Part shown: piece by piece, positions 36,037-47,200 of the stretch
Layout: each line of letters starts with the position of its first letter
How positions within the stretch are numbered: the stretch's first letter is position 1
Program-made: the position numbers and the translations under genes
The notes under the pieces: generated by a model
Told to the model about the DNA's origin: nothing
Seen by the model: only the letters and a program-made list of their open reading frames with translations
The model's database searches: none
From: Dipteris shenzhenensis
Lineage: Eukaryota > Polypodiophyta > Polypodiopsida > Gleicheniales
NCBI GenBank assembly: GCA_047967505.1
Contig: CM106538.1
DNA: 64,000 nucleotides
Direction: 5' to 3' (one strand)

Positions 36037-37165
36037 TCAATTGTTCAATTTATTTTCAACATTGCGAATTGTGGTTAGTCGAGCTGTGGGAGCAAAAGTA
36101 TCCTGATAACCAAAACCATGTACTTGTGCGAATCCTTTTGCCACGAGTCGAGCCTTGTACTTATCCAACGTGCCGTCGGACTTGTACTTGGTCTTGTACA
36201 CCCACTTGGTGCTGATGACCTTGCATTTTGGTGGTCGATCCACAAGGTCCCAAGTGTTGTTCTTTATTATGGAGCTATACTCTGACTGCATAGCCTCCAT
36301 CCACCTATCATCACCCTGTGCCTCTTCAAGACACTTGGGTTCTTCACAGCACGGATCACCTCTGTCATCAAAGCGTACTTGACCAAGTGTTCCTGCGCCC
36401 TTCTTTGCTCCTCTAATCTCTTGGATTCCTCCTCAATGGCTGGAGGTTCTCTGCCATCCAAAAGCTGCTTTACCCACTTCGAGAATGGCCGTTGCTGTTG
36501 TGGTTTTACAGGCTCTTCTTCCTCTTCTTTATCTTAAATCCTCCCAAGCACCGTTGGGGGAGTTCGGTCTGCTGTTGGTGGTTGTACTGGATGGATATCC
36601 TGGTCCTGGTTGTCTGGAAAGGAAGCATCCTCCTCCAATTGATGCAGTTGTTTTGAGAAGACCACATCGCGACTTACTATTACCTTCTTGGTAATAGGAT
36701 TATAGAGACGGTAACCCTTTGCCTCTTCACTGTAGCCTAAGAAAATACACTTCTGGCTCTTCAGTTCCCATTTGGTCCTGTTAGCATCAGGGACATGCAC
36801 AAAATAGTCACATCCAAAAACTCTGAAATGTGCAGTTGTGTTACATGCTTCAGCCCAGAATCTTTCCCTTTCATCATACTCATGTCCATTTCACAGATGA
36901 TGCGCATCTTGCGCTCTACTACTCCATTTTGCTGTGGTGTATGTGGCGGGGGTTTCTGCCTCTTGATCCTATGACTTTTGCAGTAACTTTCGAATTCACT
37001 TGATGTGAAGTCACCACCTCTGTATCATCTCAACTTCTTCACCTTCCTCCCCGTTTCTTTCTTGACCATTACATGCCATTCTTTGAACTTACTAAAAGCC
37101 TCATTTTTAGTCTTCAGGAAGTATATCCATATCCTTCTACTGTAGTTGTCGATCAGCATCATAAA
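36037..37165 (-). pseudogene. Ty1/copia pol fragment: integrase to start of reverse transcriptase
   Basis: Minus strand, from 37165: DNYSRRIWIYFLKTKNEAFS, RGGDFTSSEFESYCKSHRIK, PPPHTPQQNGVVERK (integrase core with the last catalytic Glu region), then VPDANRTKWELKSQKCIFLG and GYRLYNPITKKVIVSRDVVF (integrase C-terminal GKGY-like part). At 36300-36037 comes the RT start: NNTWDLVDRPPKCKVISTKW and KYKARLVAKGF. A stop in the integrase near 37025 and truncation before the YVDD box show it is dead. Confidence 0.88.
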
Positions 37166-37199
37166 GTGTGGCTCTCTGTTTCTCTCTCTCCCTCTTCGG

Positions 37200-37380
37200 T
37201 TTTGCTTCCGTTGAGAGCACTCTCATTTCCTTTATCACAATATTTGGCACCAAGTTTGGTGTTCCTATTGAAATAGTGTCAAACAGAGAAACCCATATCC
37301 TCAACAAAATAATTAGGAAGATGACAAAAATGCACATGATGTTGCATAAAAGTCACTGGGTGCATACAATTGAGACTTTG
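37200..37380 (+). pseudogene. Ty3/gypsy integrase scrap
   Basis: Plus strand: TKFGVPIEIVSNRETHILNK followed by a basic helix and HKSHWVHTIET corresponds to the FG-P--I-SDRGTHF-N segment of Gypsy integrase and the residues after it. The catalytic Asp of SDRG is Asn (SNRE). The surrounding open frame (37168-37686, 172 codons) has no further recognisable domain. Confidence 0.5.
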
Positions 37381-37689
37381 TCAAATGTATGCAAATTGAC
37401 TCTTGATGCCTCTACAGGATGTGATATGAGGTGTTTAGTGTCCTATCTATGCCACGCCTCTACAAGAGCCTATCTGATACCTTGTGGTCATCACTTTTAT
37501 CTTATTTGTTTTGGCACGAGCCTTTCAGTCAGCTGCTTTTGTCTCTTGTGCAACTTTGAGTTCTTAAAAGCCTTGTATATAACTACAATGTTGGGACATA
37601 AATACCTAATTGATGGATTCAAAAATTCAGACATTAGAGAGGTGAATGTACCTTTCGGTGTAAAGTTGATGATATTCTTGAATTGATAA

Positions 37690-38430
37690 GTGATACTGTA
37701 GGGGGGATTCTTTTATAGATAGTGATCCCCCTACTGGTCTAAGCCACCTAATCTTGTAAAATATGCTAATGTCTTTTCCAATTTGTATGTTTGGAGATGG
37801 TCACAACCAATATTGTAATGATATGTGGCTTTGAGTCATAAATTTACTTGTTGTACGAGCTTTTTTTATTCTTTTATTTTAGTATTTTGTATATGAATTT
37901 GTACATTAAAGTATCTTGTATGCCTTATTTGTTTAAAACTTACCTTTTATATCTATTAATGTATGTTTCATTTCCATTAATGTGAAATGGTGTTGATATA
38001 CTTAAGGGGGATTTGGAAATCACCAAGCTAGGACATACATAAGAGGGATTAGTAAAAAGGTGTTGATAAACATAAGAGAGTTCCCGTTTAGGACATAAGT
38101 ATGCTAATCTTGTTGAACATGCTAATATTAATTTCAAGTTGTTTGAAAGAAAAAATTCAACGCGATGCACAGTGTCGAGAGTGCGGAAGAGCGAATGGAA
38201 CTGAGTGTCGTAGCAGAGCTCACAATGCGTCTCTGCTGCGAGTCGGAATCATCCCGCCCACTTACCGTCTTCTGGTGATGCATGAACATGGTACCGATCA
38301 CGATTTCTCACAAACTCACCCTGTGAGTTTGTGAGTCGCCCTCCTCACCTTCGCCTTTGCCAAGGTACACGCTCCCTCGCCCCCGCTTTTGTTTTTGGGA
38401 ATTAGCCAAGCTATACACATCCTTTTTTTG
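37690..38430. other. No recognised gene
   Basis: AT-rich intergenic sequence with short unmatched frames only. Confidence 0.35.
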
Positions 38431-38478
38431 ATCTACTTTCCATGAGAAAGGGCAGCGCGTTTCTCATGGAAAGTAGAT
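38431..38478. repeat. Perfect 19-bp inverted repeat (hairpin), 10-base loop
   Basis: ATCTACTTTCCATGAGAAA at 38431-38449 and its exact reverse complement at 38460-38478 are separated by GGGCAGCGCG. It could be a foldback-element remnant or a structured RNA stem. Nothing nearby resolves which. Confidence 0.9.
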
Positions 38479-38486
38479 GGAGCCAA

Positions 38487-38490
<4 letters not shown>

Positions 38491-38522
<32 letters not shown>
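38491..38522. repeat. (AC)n microsatellite
   Basis: AC run 12 bp to the right of the hairpin. Confidence 0.95.
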
Positions 38523-38529
<7 letters not shown>

Positions 38530-40300
38530 TACATAGAGCCCACTCATCCTACACAAGGCTTGCTGAGCTATCAACTTATTTGAGGCAATTGTAGAGAAAT
38601 CAATAGCCAAACCTTCTCTCCTTTGGCTAATCTCTTCTTGCTTCTCAACTTTGACCTTAACACAAATGGCTATAATAAGTGCAAAACTACAATAAAGTAC
38701 AATAGCAAAACATGACTAGTGAACAACTATGAGTAGCAATAAAAAGTGTCTCTAGTGCTATCAATGAAAATAGCAACAAAAGAAAACATCAAAATACAAT
38801 GAATTGGCAAGAAACAAGCAATGCCTCACATCAAGCCAAAGCACCCGTGATGCAAACTAGACGTAGCAAACAACATGCACACTTAAGAATGGCGCAGTTC
38901 TTTCTTTATGTTGCTCCATTCTGCTATTGTGTCTTAGGCAAGAAAGGTTCTTCATGTATTCTCCATCGTATATACAAAACCCAATGAATGATTTGTGTAT
39001 TCTCCATCATAGGAAGAAAGGCTCTCTGTATATTCTCCATCATATGCAAAACCCAATAAATGATTTGGAGATATATTCTCCCCTCATTATCAAATTAAGG
39101 TCGATTGGATTCGACAAGAAAATTGACTTTCTTCCATATTCTGGTAAATCCAATCAAAGGGATCCTTCGCCCGAAGGGCCCCTTGTGTCCATTGAATGCT
39201 TTGAATTTATTAAGAAGCTCAAAAATTTTCTTCATTGTATAATTAAATACATTTCTAGCAAATGTGGCAAAGTATTTGCTAAAGTGATGGCATATTGGTC
39301 ATGTACCTAGCAATGTCATTGCTCACTAGTTTCTTAGCTCTAATGGCTTGACCATTGGGATAAGGCATGGATCTAAAGTAAGATGTCCATACCTTTGGTA
39401 CCAAAATTGAGAGTCATTATGCGCAACCATGCATTCTCTTAGTCTAGGGGTGTGATTGAAAACTTGTAAACAATGCCATCTCTCAATCCATGTCCAATAG
39501 TCTCTTCCTGAGTGAGCAAGAGCACCTTCTTGTCACCAAAGAAAACTCCAATCTATTGATCAACACATTGTAGAATTAATATTAGTTTCATGGCACATAC
39601 AGAACATCACAAATGAATTTGATCTACCATTTCACATAAAGAACATCACAAATGAAGTGGATGATTGTATTGAAGTTGAATATCTAGAGTTCTTGTAACT
39701 GGTTCAAGTTTTTCAACCAATCTCATTTACAACACATGTTGTGATGTACCTCTACTATCCACTATGTCTTCAATGGTTCACAAAGGTATCTTGGAAAAGT
39801 GGGAACATGGTAGACAAAGGTTTACCAATGTGGCAAAGTGGGGATATGGCAAACAATGGTTTACCAATGTAGCAACAAATGCAAAAAAAGAGCTACTAAG
39901 CAGTCATGACATGCAAGGCATAAGATAAAAAAGGCACTCCCATGCAAATCACAAAAACATCTTGGCAAACTGTTGTGATAACTAAATGAGCTCAAAAAGC
40001 TATGCAAGGGCTACATAGAGCAAAAAAACTAATAAAGTACACGCTAAACATGATGGGTATCTTAAGAATTGTTGTGGGAGCAAAAGGTAGTGGTTGACAT
40101 AGGTATGCATGCACACATAATAGTGTAAGGAGTAGAGAGCAATCGTAGTTGGACACACAAGGAGGTAGACATGCGGACAACGGTAGACTTGTACATCATG
40201 TTATGCAAGGATGGGGATATGATATGTCAAGGTAGGAGGAGCCACAATATGACACATGGCATGCATTGCACCAAGGTTGATATCTCCCTCATTGACATCA
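38523..40300. other. No recognised gene; local duplications
   Basis: The phrases TATTCTCCATC(G/A)TA and CAAAACCCAAT(G/A)AATGATTTG recur at 38955-39070. GGTTTACCAATGT(G/A)GCAA occurs at about 39822 and 39860. A 127-codon frame at 38927-39310 spans the first repeat and is probably not coding. Confidence 0.35.
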
Positions 40301-41038
40301 CTAAAGACACATATGGCTTGAGGAGGGGCATTGAAACTTATAGTGTGGTAGTGAAAATGCAGCACGTGATAGTCCACAGAGATATCCCACATACAAAAGT
40401 GGGTAATTGAGGAGGAAACCATATACTGGCTCAAGAGGAGAGAAGAAACATATCCCTAGATCCATTTTGGAGGTTTGGCCTCTCTTGTCCCATGCCATGG
40501 AAGTATATACAATGGGGTGGTAATAGAGTGTTAGGATATCCATGTCCTCTTCTAAAACTAGATCTTCATGGAAGTATGCCATAATTATAAGCGAATGTGC
40601 TTGTACTGTGGAGTGGTTGAAGGCCTCATTGAGGTCATGTAGTGTTAGAGTATTTTCAAACGGGATGTTGTGGGGAAGAAGTGTGGCGGCGAGTGTGTGC
40701 AAAAAATATGTGTAAGTGCCGTGGATCATAGTGCATGTTGTGAAGCAAAGTATGGAAGCACGTGACAATGATTCTTGCATCCTCTCATGGATAAGTCTTG
40801 TTCTTGTGCTAGAGGGGAATATATCCAGGCCACTTGTAGGTCCCTTTGGAGCGTCGGTATTTGCTACTCTCATTGATGAGCCATTGCATGTAATTGTTGA
40901 ATCAATGTAGCATGTTGTTGGACTTGGAGCTCTAGTGTGTGTTTCTCCTTCGTGACTTGGGCATGCTGGTGTTGATCTATGGTAGCCTGTCGTTGCAATG
41001 CCTTGAAGTCCACCTAAAAGGTATCTATGTGAGATCAT
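40301..41038 (-). CDS. Long ORF of 245 codons, unrecognised, doubtful
   Basis: The longest uninterrupted frame in the window. It is rich in Thr, His, Ser and Leu, with SHRYLLGGLQGIATTGYHRS near the start and a Cys/Tyr-containing hydrophobic end. I recognise no domain, signal peptide or catalytic motif, and the composition looks like the complement of a repetitive, T-poor strand. There is no promoter or splice support. It is listed because of its length, but a chance frame is more likely than a gene. Confidence 0.2.
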   Translation of the reverse strand: MISHRYLLGGLQGIATTGYHRSTPACPSHEGETHTRAPSPTTCYIDSTITCNGSSMRVANTDAPKGPTSGLDIFPSSTRTRLIHERMQESLSRASILCFTTCTMIHGTYTYFLHTLAATLLPHNIPFENTLTLHDLNEAFNHSTVQAHSLIIMAYFHEDLVLEEDMDILTLYYHPIVYTSMAWDKRGQTSKMDLGICFFSPLEPVYGFLLNYPLLYVGYLCGLSRAAFSLPHYKFQCPSSSHMCL

Positions 41039-41129
41039 TTGGTGGCAAGGGCCTCTTGCATCTGTAGCAGCTCCTGTTCCAACTTTTTGTCACAATTGTG
41101 ATGGCGGGTGATGGTTGCATGAATGCTAC

Positions 41130-41347
41130 ATATCAAGGACATGAGATTATGTATATATTTTATTGCATCAAAGATATTTGATCAAGATGACGTATAAATT
41201 GCACCATAGAGATAGGTCATAGGGGCAAACCCTAACCAAACCCTAACCATAAGGGGCAGAGTTGTATATATTCATCATCATGTTCAATAGAACATAGTAT
41301 ATAGCTAGGTATCTTATGCACTTCACTCTCCCTCAAATCCTCCAACA
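41130..41347 (+). repeat. Copia LTR 3' part (left edge unknown)
   Basis: The sequence ends ...CCTCCAACA directly before a primer-binding site at 41348. It holds CAAACCCTAACC repeats and TTGTATATATTC, echoing the LTR at 1.2-1.4 kb. The LTR start was not found. No gag follows within 1 kb, so this is a partial or solo remnant. Confidence 0.5.
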
Positions 41348-41361
41348 TGGTATTAGAGACA
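41348..41361 (+). other. Retroelement primer-binding site (initiator-Met tRNA type)
   Basis: TGGTATTAGAGACA immediately follows the LTR end. The usual plant form complementary to initiator-Met tRNA is TGGTATCAGAGC, so it has a C-to-T change and a divergent end. Confidence 0.6.
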
Positions 41362-41708
41362 CTTGTGAGAGAGTGCTAGCCCTTGCTTTATTGAGGCACA
41401 ACCCCTTGCTTCCATCAAGACATAAGCCCTCCTTCTTATGTGATCTTCATCTTTAAAGAGTTCACTTTTATAGCTCTTCTCCTCTTCAACTTGGTTCAAA
41501 AGCTGACCATTCTACTTTATGGAGCTCCTCCTTGAGTTCTCATATGTTTGTGAGGTTCCTTATTTGAGTTGATATATTGAGATTCCCTTGCGTGAGTGTT
41601 CATTTTGAGTAAGGTTCTTCATTTTTTATTTTCTAGGGTTTTGATCCTTCTGAAAGGTTTTGCAAGAGGTTCTTTATGAAAACTAGAGGGAGAGAGAGAA
41701 GTAGAAGT

Positions 41709-41715
<7 letters not shown>

Positions 41716-41766
<51 letters not shown>
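41716..41766. repeat. (GA)n microsatellite, candidate LINE tail
   Basis: About 51 bp of GA, directly followed by TCTATTAACGTCTA and GGGTCTATGAGA, the motif pair also seen at 29.1 kb. The 143-codon minus frame at 41633-42064 reads through it as a Ser/Leu run and is not considered coding. Confidence 0.9.
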
Positions 41767-41769
<3 letters not shown>

Positions 41770-41770
<1 letters not shown>

Positions 41771-43560
41771 ATTAACGTCTAAGGAATACCTCACGGGTCT
41801 ATGAGATAAAGTACAAACACCAAAAAGAAACTTATGCCATCTAGAGAACCAAAGAATCAAGGGACTGCACAAGGCAGCTCCTCCCAAGTTATTATAGAGA
41901 AAGATGGAAAAGAATAACAAAGAGCAGCATAGAGAAAGATATGTAGGGGAAACAGGATGGTAGAAGAGTGGTGGAGAGAGACAAATTTTAATGAGCAAGA
42001 GAAGAAAAGAGAGAAAGGGAGTTGGGAAAAAGAAGAACATGTGCCCATGTAGTGGGTGGGTCATGGAGAAACCAACATCTACCTATGTCATGAATGAAAG
42101 TATAATAGGGAGGAGAGATCTAGTAAAGAAAGGCAGAGAGTAGAATAGAGAAAGATTTGTGGGAAAAAAGGGATGATAGGAGAGTGATGGAGAGAGGGAA
42201 ATTGTGTTGAGCAGGAGAAGGAGAGAAAGAAAGAGAGAATTCTTATGACTTTTGTCTAGTTATTGCGTATGTGAGAGTGATTTTGGAAAGTCGCTTTGTG
42301 ATACCATCGAGTTGAGAACTTTGTGTTTATATTTTGACCGTTTAATCGTGATTCTTTCAAAGGTAGGTAGGATCTTTGCATGAATCTTTGTTATGTTGCT
42401 TGTTTTTTCAATATCTAGTGATGTGACTATCGCAATCACACCGTTTCTACTTCTAATATCTAGTTCAATGTTTTATTCTTGCTTTGACATCAATTTATTG
42501 TACTGTGTTATCAAGTCTTGCAATTCTGGTACACGTTCTACAATAGATCTTACAAGGTGGGTGCTGTTAAGGTGGACTACTTTTTTTACTAGTATAGTAC
42601 TATAATAGCTCTTAAAAGATGGCCACTAGTATTGACCTTGAATTGTCAATTTGTAGAAAGAAAATATGCAATGGGTATGATATTCCTAAAAACCACAATC
42701 ATTTGTGTGAACTTATGATGTACCTATCCTAAATCTCTATAATAGTAGTCAATGTTATGTTCGAGACACCACCATTTGGACAACTTGATCATGCACCCAC
42801 CTTACAATTCCATTCACAATTGGTTGTGCATTGAAACATTTGTGCAGAATGAGCTCAATGAAGAGAGTTACTTTGCTCGTGATTCATGATTACCATGCCT
42901 AGGTAATAGTGGATCTCTTCTTTGGTGGCATGGCATGTCCTAATGATGTCCAAGAATTCAACATACGTTGGATTGTCCAAGTGACATATGGATGTGCGAC
43001 ATAATAAGGAGTTGATAGTTGACCAAAAACCTAAGTTGTTGATGTGGCATTATGGCATTTTTTACAATACTTATTTTCTAGTAATTTGCATTTGCCATTG
43101 AGGGCGATTGTGCCATACACCAAATAGAAGCATCTTCTTTTTTTCGATGGGTGTAAAATTGATAGAGCTTGTAATTCCAAATGCTCAAAACATGTCATGT
43201 TTCTTTGTTAAAGCGAGCTCATGATGAATAGTAATCGCTAAATGGCTCAAATGCTAAGCAACAGCTCCTATAAATGCACTTAGAACAATTGACTTTCCTT
43301 GCTTTGTGTAATTGTAAGTAATGTACTTGATCATGAATGTCTTTTTAATATCAATGTACCTTAAATAACATGAAGCCTTGTGGATGATGTGGTAATCTGC
43401 TCAAATAACATGTCAATTTTTAAGTCCTTAAACTTTTTCATCATTTGAAGAATTGAGATTTGGGACTTGTTGGGCGTGTTGGGATCCTCTTCAAGCTCAA
43501 ATGTTGTTGGAGTGTGGTGAAGTACACACAAGAGACTCTTCTAGAGGATCATGTTCATTA
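41770..43560. other. No recognised gene
   Basis: AT-rich; purine-rich at 41870-42240. If the LINE-tail reading at 41.77 kb is right, the adjacent part is a minus-strand LINE 3' UTR, but no RT sequence was recognised here. Confidence 0.3.
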
Positions 43561-43567
43561 ATTGGTT

Positions 43568-44152
43568 TCAATTTTCATCATTATTTAGCATATGCACATT
43601 ACAATATTGATCAATAAGCGATTCAATGTCGTCTTCGATTCTATCGGATTGGCATTCCAAGAAATAGGATTGTGAAAGGTTGCTTTGTAAGATGAGCTCA
43701 TTCTCATTCTTAAAATGTATGTGCTTCAGGAGAACATTGGAAAATAATCCCTTAAAATCATGTGCAGGATGGTAATTTGTGAAGCGGACAATGTGTTGAG
43801 GGAAAGGAGAGTCTATGATGGTTATTGTTTTGTCGAGTCTTTCCATCTCGACTCTTGTAAGCTGTAGTGTCTCCAATATTGATGAGATTCTCCATTTCTT
43901 GGGTTGCCGCAATATGTGTCCATTGGATGCATTGTTGACACACAAAGTACAATGATGGTGGAGAGGAGTCCGTGAAGTACATTGCTTCAATTGTTGGAAT
44001 TTACAAGCATGACAACTACCGGACGATATTAATGTTTGATAACACATAAGACAATTCTGAACTTCAATGGATCTACAGACTGTCTTGACTCTAGTTTCTT
44101 CAAAAGATAGTACAATAGACCTATTCTTCGAATGCTCATGTGCGCTTGCCAT
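43568..44152 (-). CDS. Hypothetical ORF, 194 codons, Cys-rich N-terminal half
   Basis: Minus-strand frame from an ATG at 44152. Cys pairs CLMCYQTLISSGSCHAC and HHHCTLCVNN in the first 100 residues suggest zinc binding. The second half is acidic and Leu/Asn-rich. It begins 116 bp beyond the stop of the spliced gene at 44269-48980 and on the same strand. I do not recognise the family. It might be a transposon protein piece or a chance frame. Confidence 0.3.
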   Translation of the reverse strand: MASAHEHSKNRSIVLSFEETRVKTVCRSIEVQNCLMCYQTLISSGSCHACKFQQLKQCTSRTPLHHHCTLCVNNASNGHILRQPKKWRISSILETLQLTRVEMERLDKTITIIDSPFPQHIVRFTNYHPAHDFKGLFSNVLLKHIHFKNENELILQSNLSQSYFLECQSDRIEDDIESLIDQYCNVHMLNNDEN

Positions 44153-44268
44153 GAAGAATCTTAGAAAGGCAATGACCTTACCATTTAAGACTCAAGTGAC
44201 CCCATTTATGCATAATGCCGTCAGTGCCCAAAGAAACAGATGGGTTTTGGAATATGAATTTACAACTT

Positions 44269-47200
44269 TCATGGTCGGATTCTCCGAAAATTGGCCTTGA
44301 GCCTTCCTCCGTGTGGATTCACTTTTGTTTGCGTCTTTGTTTGGGGACAGGTAGTCAGCTCCTGATTCTGTGGAGGCCTTGGGCACGTCTGTATAGGAAG
44401 CGAAGGTTTTTTGGGTTGTTGACTGAGGGAGATATTGCTTCCCAGTGACAATGGCAAATAAATGATAGCTTCATTATCTGCCTGCGACCCTACAACCTTG
44501 GGATCTTTGTTCGTTTTACATTTTTCAACAGTTGTAGTCGTGAGGTGTTGGGCGGCCTCCTTTGTGGTACCCGTATAGCCATCTTCTCTCAGGCCCATTC
44601 CAGATCTCCCATCATTATTTTCAACTGTTGACGAACTGTTGACACAATTTGAATGCTTAATAAAAGGCAGCTGCACTTGTTTGGAGGTCTGCATCCTCTG
44701 TTCAGGTAACGATCTACAAACAGAGTATGCATAGTTGTGAACATGAACAACGGAATTTATATATCGCAGCACTCAGGCAAAATCCCAAACTTGCATGTAG
44801 CAACAAGAATCAACACACCGGAACTGCAGACTTTCTTTTGCAAGCCAGTTCAATTTGGTGTGACAGCCTCGCTCATGAGTTAAAGGGTTGTAGTTTTCAA
44901 TCCCTATCTGCACCATCCAGTATACTTCAATATCTGAATTCTGTCTACCAATCCTCTGCATTGACGTAAAATTAACCAACCAAGGCCATAAATAAGGACG
45001 TCCAACCTTGGATAAGCATAAATTGACTGAATCTTTTATTTCAAGTGGTACATTGTAATGGTTTATCGCTGGTAAAGGCAAAATATTCAACACTTCTTCT
45101 GATGCTGCAATTTTCTTCGAAGCATAGGAGAAAGGTGTCAGAATGAAACAGCTGCCAATAACATATTTGCCGTTAATGTGGTTAGTCAACCAGATCTCTA
45201 TTTAGCTATGAATTCTCACTTGGAATCAAAAGCAATGAAACTTACTCTTGCGAGAAAGAACCCATTTTGTACTGGAAGCAGAAGATAGTAGCATGGGAAA
45301 GATTTTTCCATCATGAATTCAATGTCAAAAATTGATGTGCAAAGTAAACCACAATCTTGGGAGTGAAGAAGATAGCAAACAGTAGCAAAAACTGCAGAAT
45401 GAACAAATCCACGAACCATCAAAATTCAATGGGATAAGAAGGTGATGGAACTTAAAGGTGGCCCCGCTCATTTATATCTGCCACCCTTAGCCCCATTATT
45501 TATTATTTGCAAAAGTGACAACACACATTACTCGCACAACAACAAGGTGCAGAAAGAGAGCCCATGGATGGGTCCCTATTTTTTATTAGGCCCCCCATAA
45601 CTCTCAACTGCATGCAATAAATGGTCCTGCCTAGTAAAAAGGCATATGGTTCAAATGCCAGGTGTGCATGCTTACCTCCATCATTGATTTCCAGGTTATC
45701 ATCATCTCCATTCCAAGCAATTTCGGAGGAGGGCACCACATTAAAAGGATCTCCAAATAATAGACCTTGAAAGAAGCCAAAAGCTAGAGTCAAAATGCTA
45801 TCCATAAACACTGGCAAATCTATGTTGATGGATATGTTAATATTCAGATCCAACCTTCACTTAAGCTAGCCAATGCTATGGCTTTCAAGACAGTAAAAGT
45901 TAAGGCTGGCCTAGTGCTGCTTTGAACTTTTGGAAGTTCTGGAGGAGTTTTAAAGGATGTCGAATAAAGAACTGTCTGAGATCCAATTTTAAAACCATCT
46001 GAGATGATATCATTTTGGACAAGCTCCTGTCCAGTGAGTGGACAAAATGTTTTTATAGCACATGATTCCTGCCTCACAGAAGTGTCCAGAAGAGCTCCGT
46101 GGCACCTACATGTCTGAAAAAATAAGTTAGTCTTCTGGACTCTATAGACAGAACGTTTCAATTTTAAAAGCTCTCTTATCAAGAATGTATTTGACAAATA
46201 AAAGTGCTTCCAATCAACTCAATTCTCCTCATGACCTTGCACACTCCACCGAGTAAGTGGGGTAAATACATAGATGACTGCTAGACTGCCAATTCCTTAG
46301 GGTATCAGATTGTGACATCATCTTCCATCTTACAGGGTATGCAATCACATAATCCTCAGCTTGATATTGCTTTACTCAATTGTCTACAAATATCTCTAAG
46401 CTCAAGTTCCTTCTATCTATAATCTTTTCTTTATTTTGGCTAGTCAAAATATAACCAGATAAGTAGTCAAAAGTGGTGACCAGCCCCTACCGAATCCAAA
46501 CATAGGAGCATCGCAGAACAATGAGCAGAAAAGGGATGGTCTCTAGGTCCAAGAAGGAGCCACTAGGGGAGTCGGTGCAAAAACCAGAGCATCACATAAA
46601 GATAGTGAAGCCTCTTGGCACAACTGGGAAGTTGGGAGGCCATCAAGGAGCGAAAAAATGACTAAGGACAAGGGGAGACTTCACAGGGATGGGGACATCT
46701 ACCAGTGGAGGGAAAGGAAAATCTTGGCTTCCAATCCGAAGTTTACTGGGAGAAGCTAAGGTAAAGTATGTGAGGATACGAGAGAAAGAGGAGGGGATCA
46801 TTGTAGAAAGAATGGAGAGGAGAGTGTGACAGGAGACAGGCTTGAGCTACAAGCTTGCCAATTGTATTGGGATTCTTGGTGAGTAATCTCTGTACGTAGT
46901 CTGGTGTACTATGATAGGCTTGGTAACACTGGCAAGTGCAATTCTTATTCTGTCTCGCTTCCAGTGGTTTTCACATTGCACAAAAGCTACCATTTAAATC
47001 CAAGATCTGGTTCAGGATTGCACTCTGCCCTGAACTAGTCAATGCAAATGCAAGTTTGCATTAACAAATAAAAGATCATTTGTCTTCTACACCCCAAGCC
47101 TCTTCCTCCCCCCCCCCAAGAAAAAGACTTCTATAAAGTATGAACAGACCTGCAAGAGAAAGCTCAAAGCGGATCTACAACATGCAGTGCATAATAAAGC

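Noticed and set aside
40301-41038. 245-codon minus frame as a confident gene
   Set aside because: No domain, skewed composition and no splice or promoter context; kept only as a doubtful feature.
41633-42064. 143-codon minus frame with hydrophobic Ser/Leu run
   Set aside because: The run is the reading of a (GA)n microsatellite.
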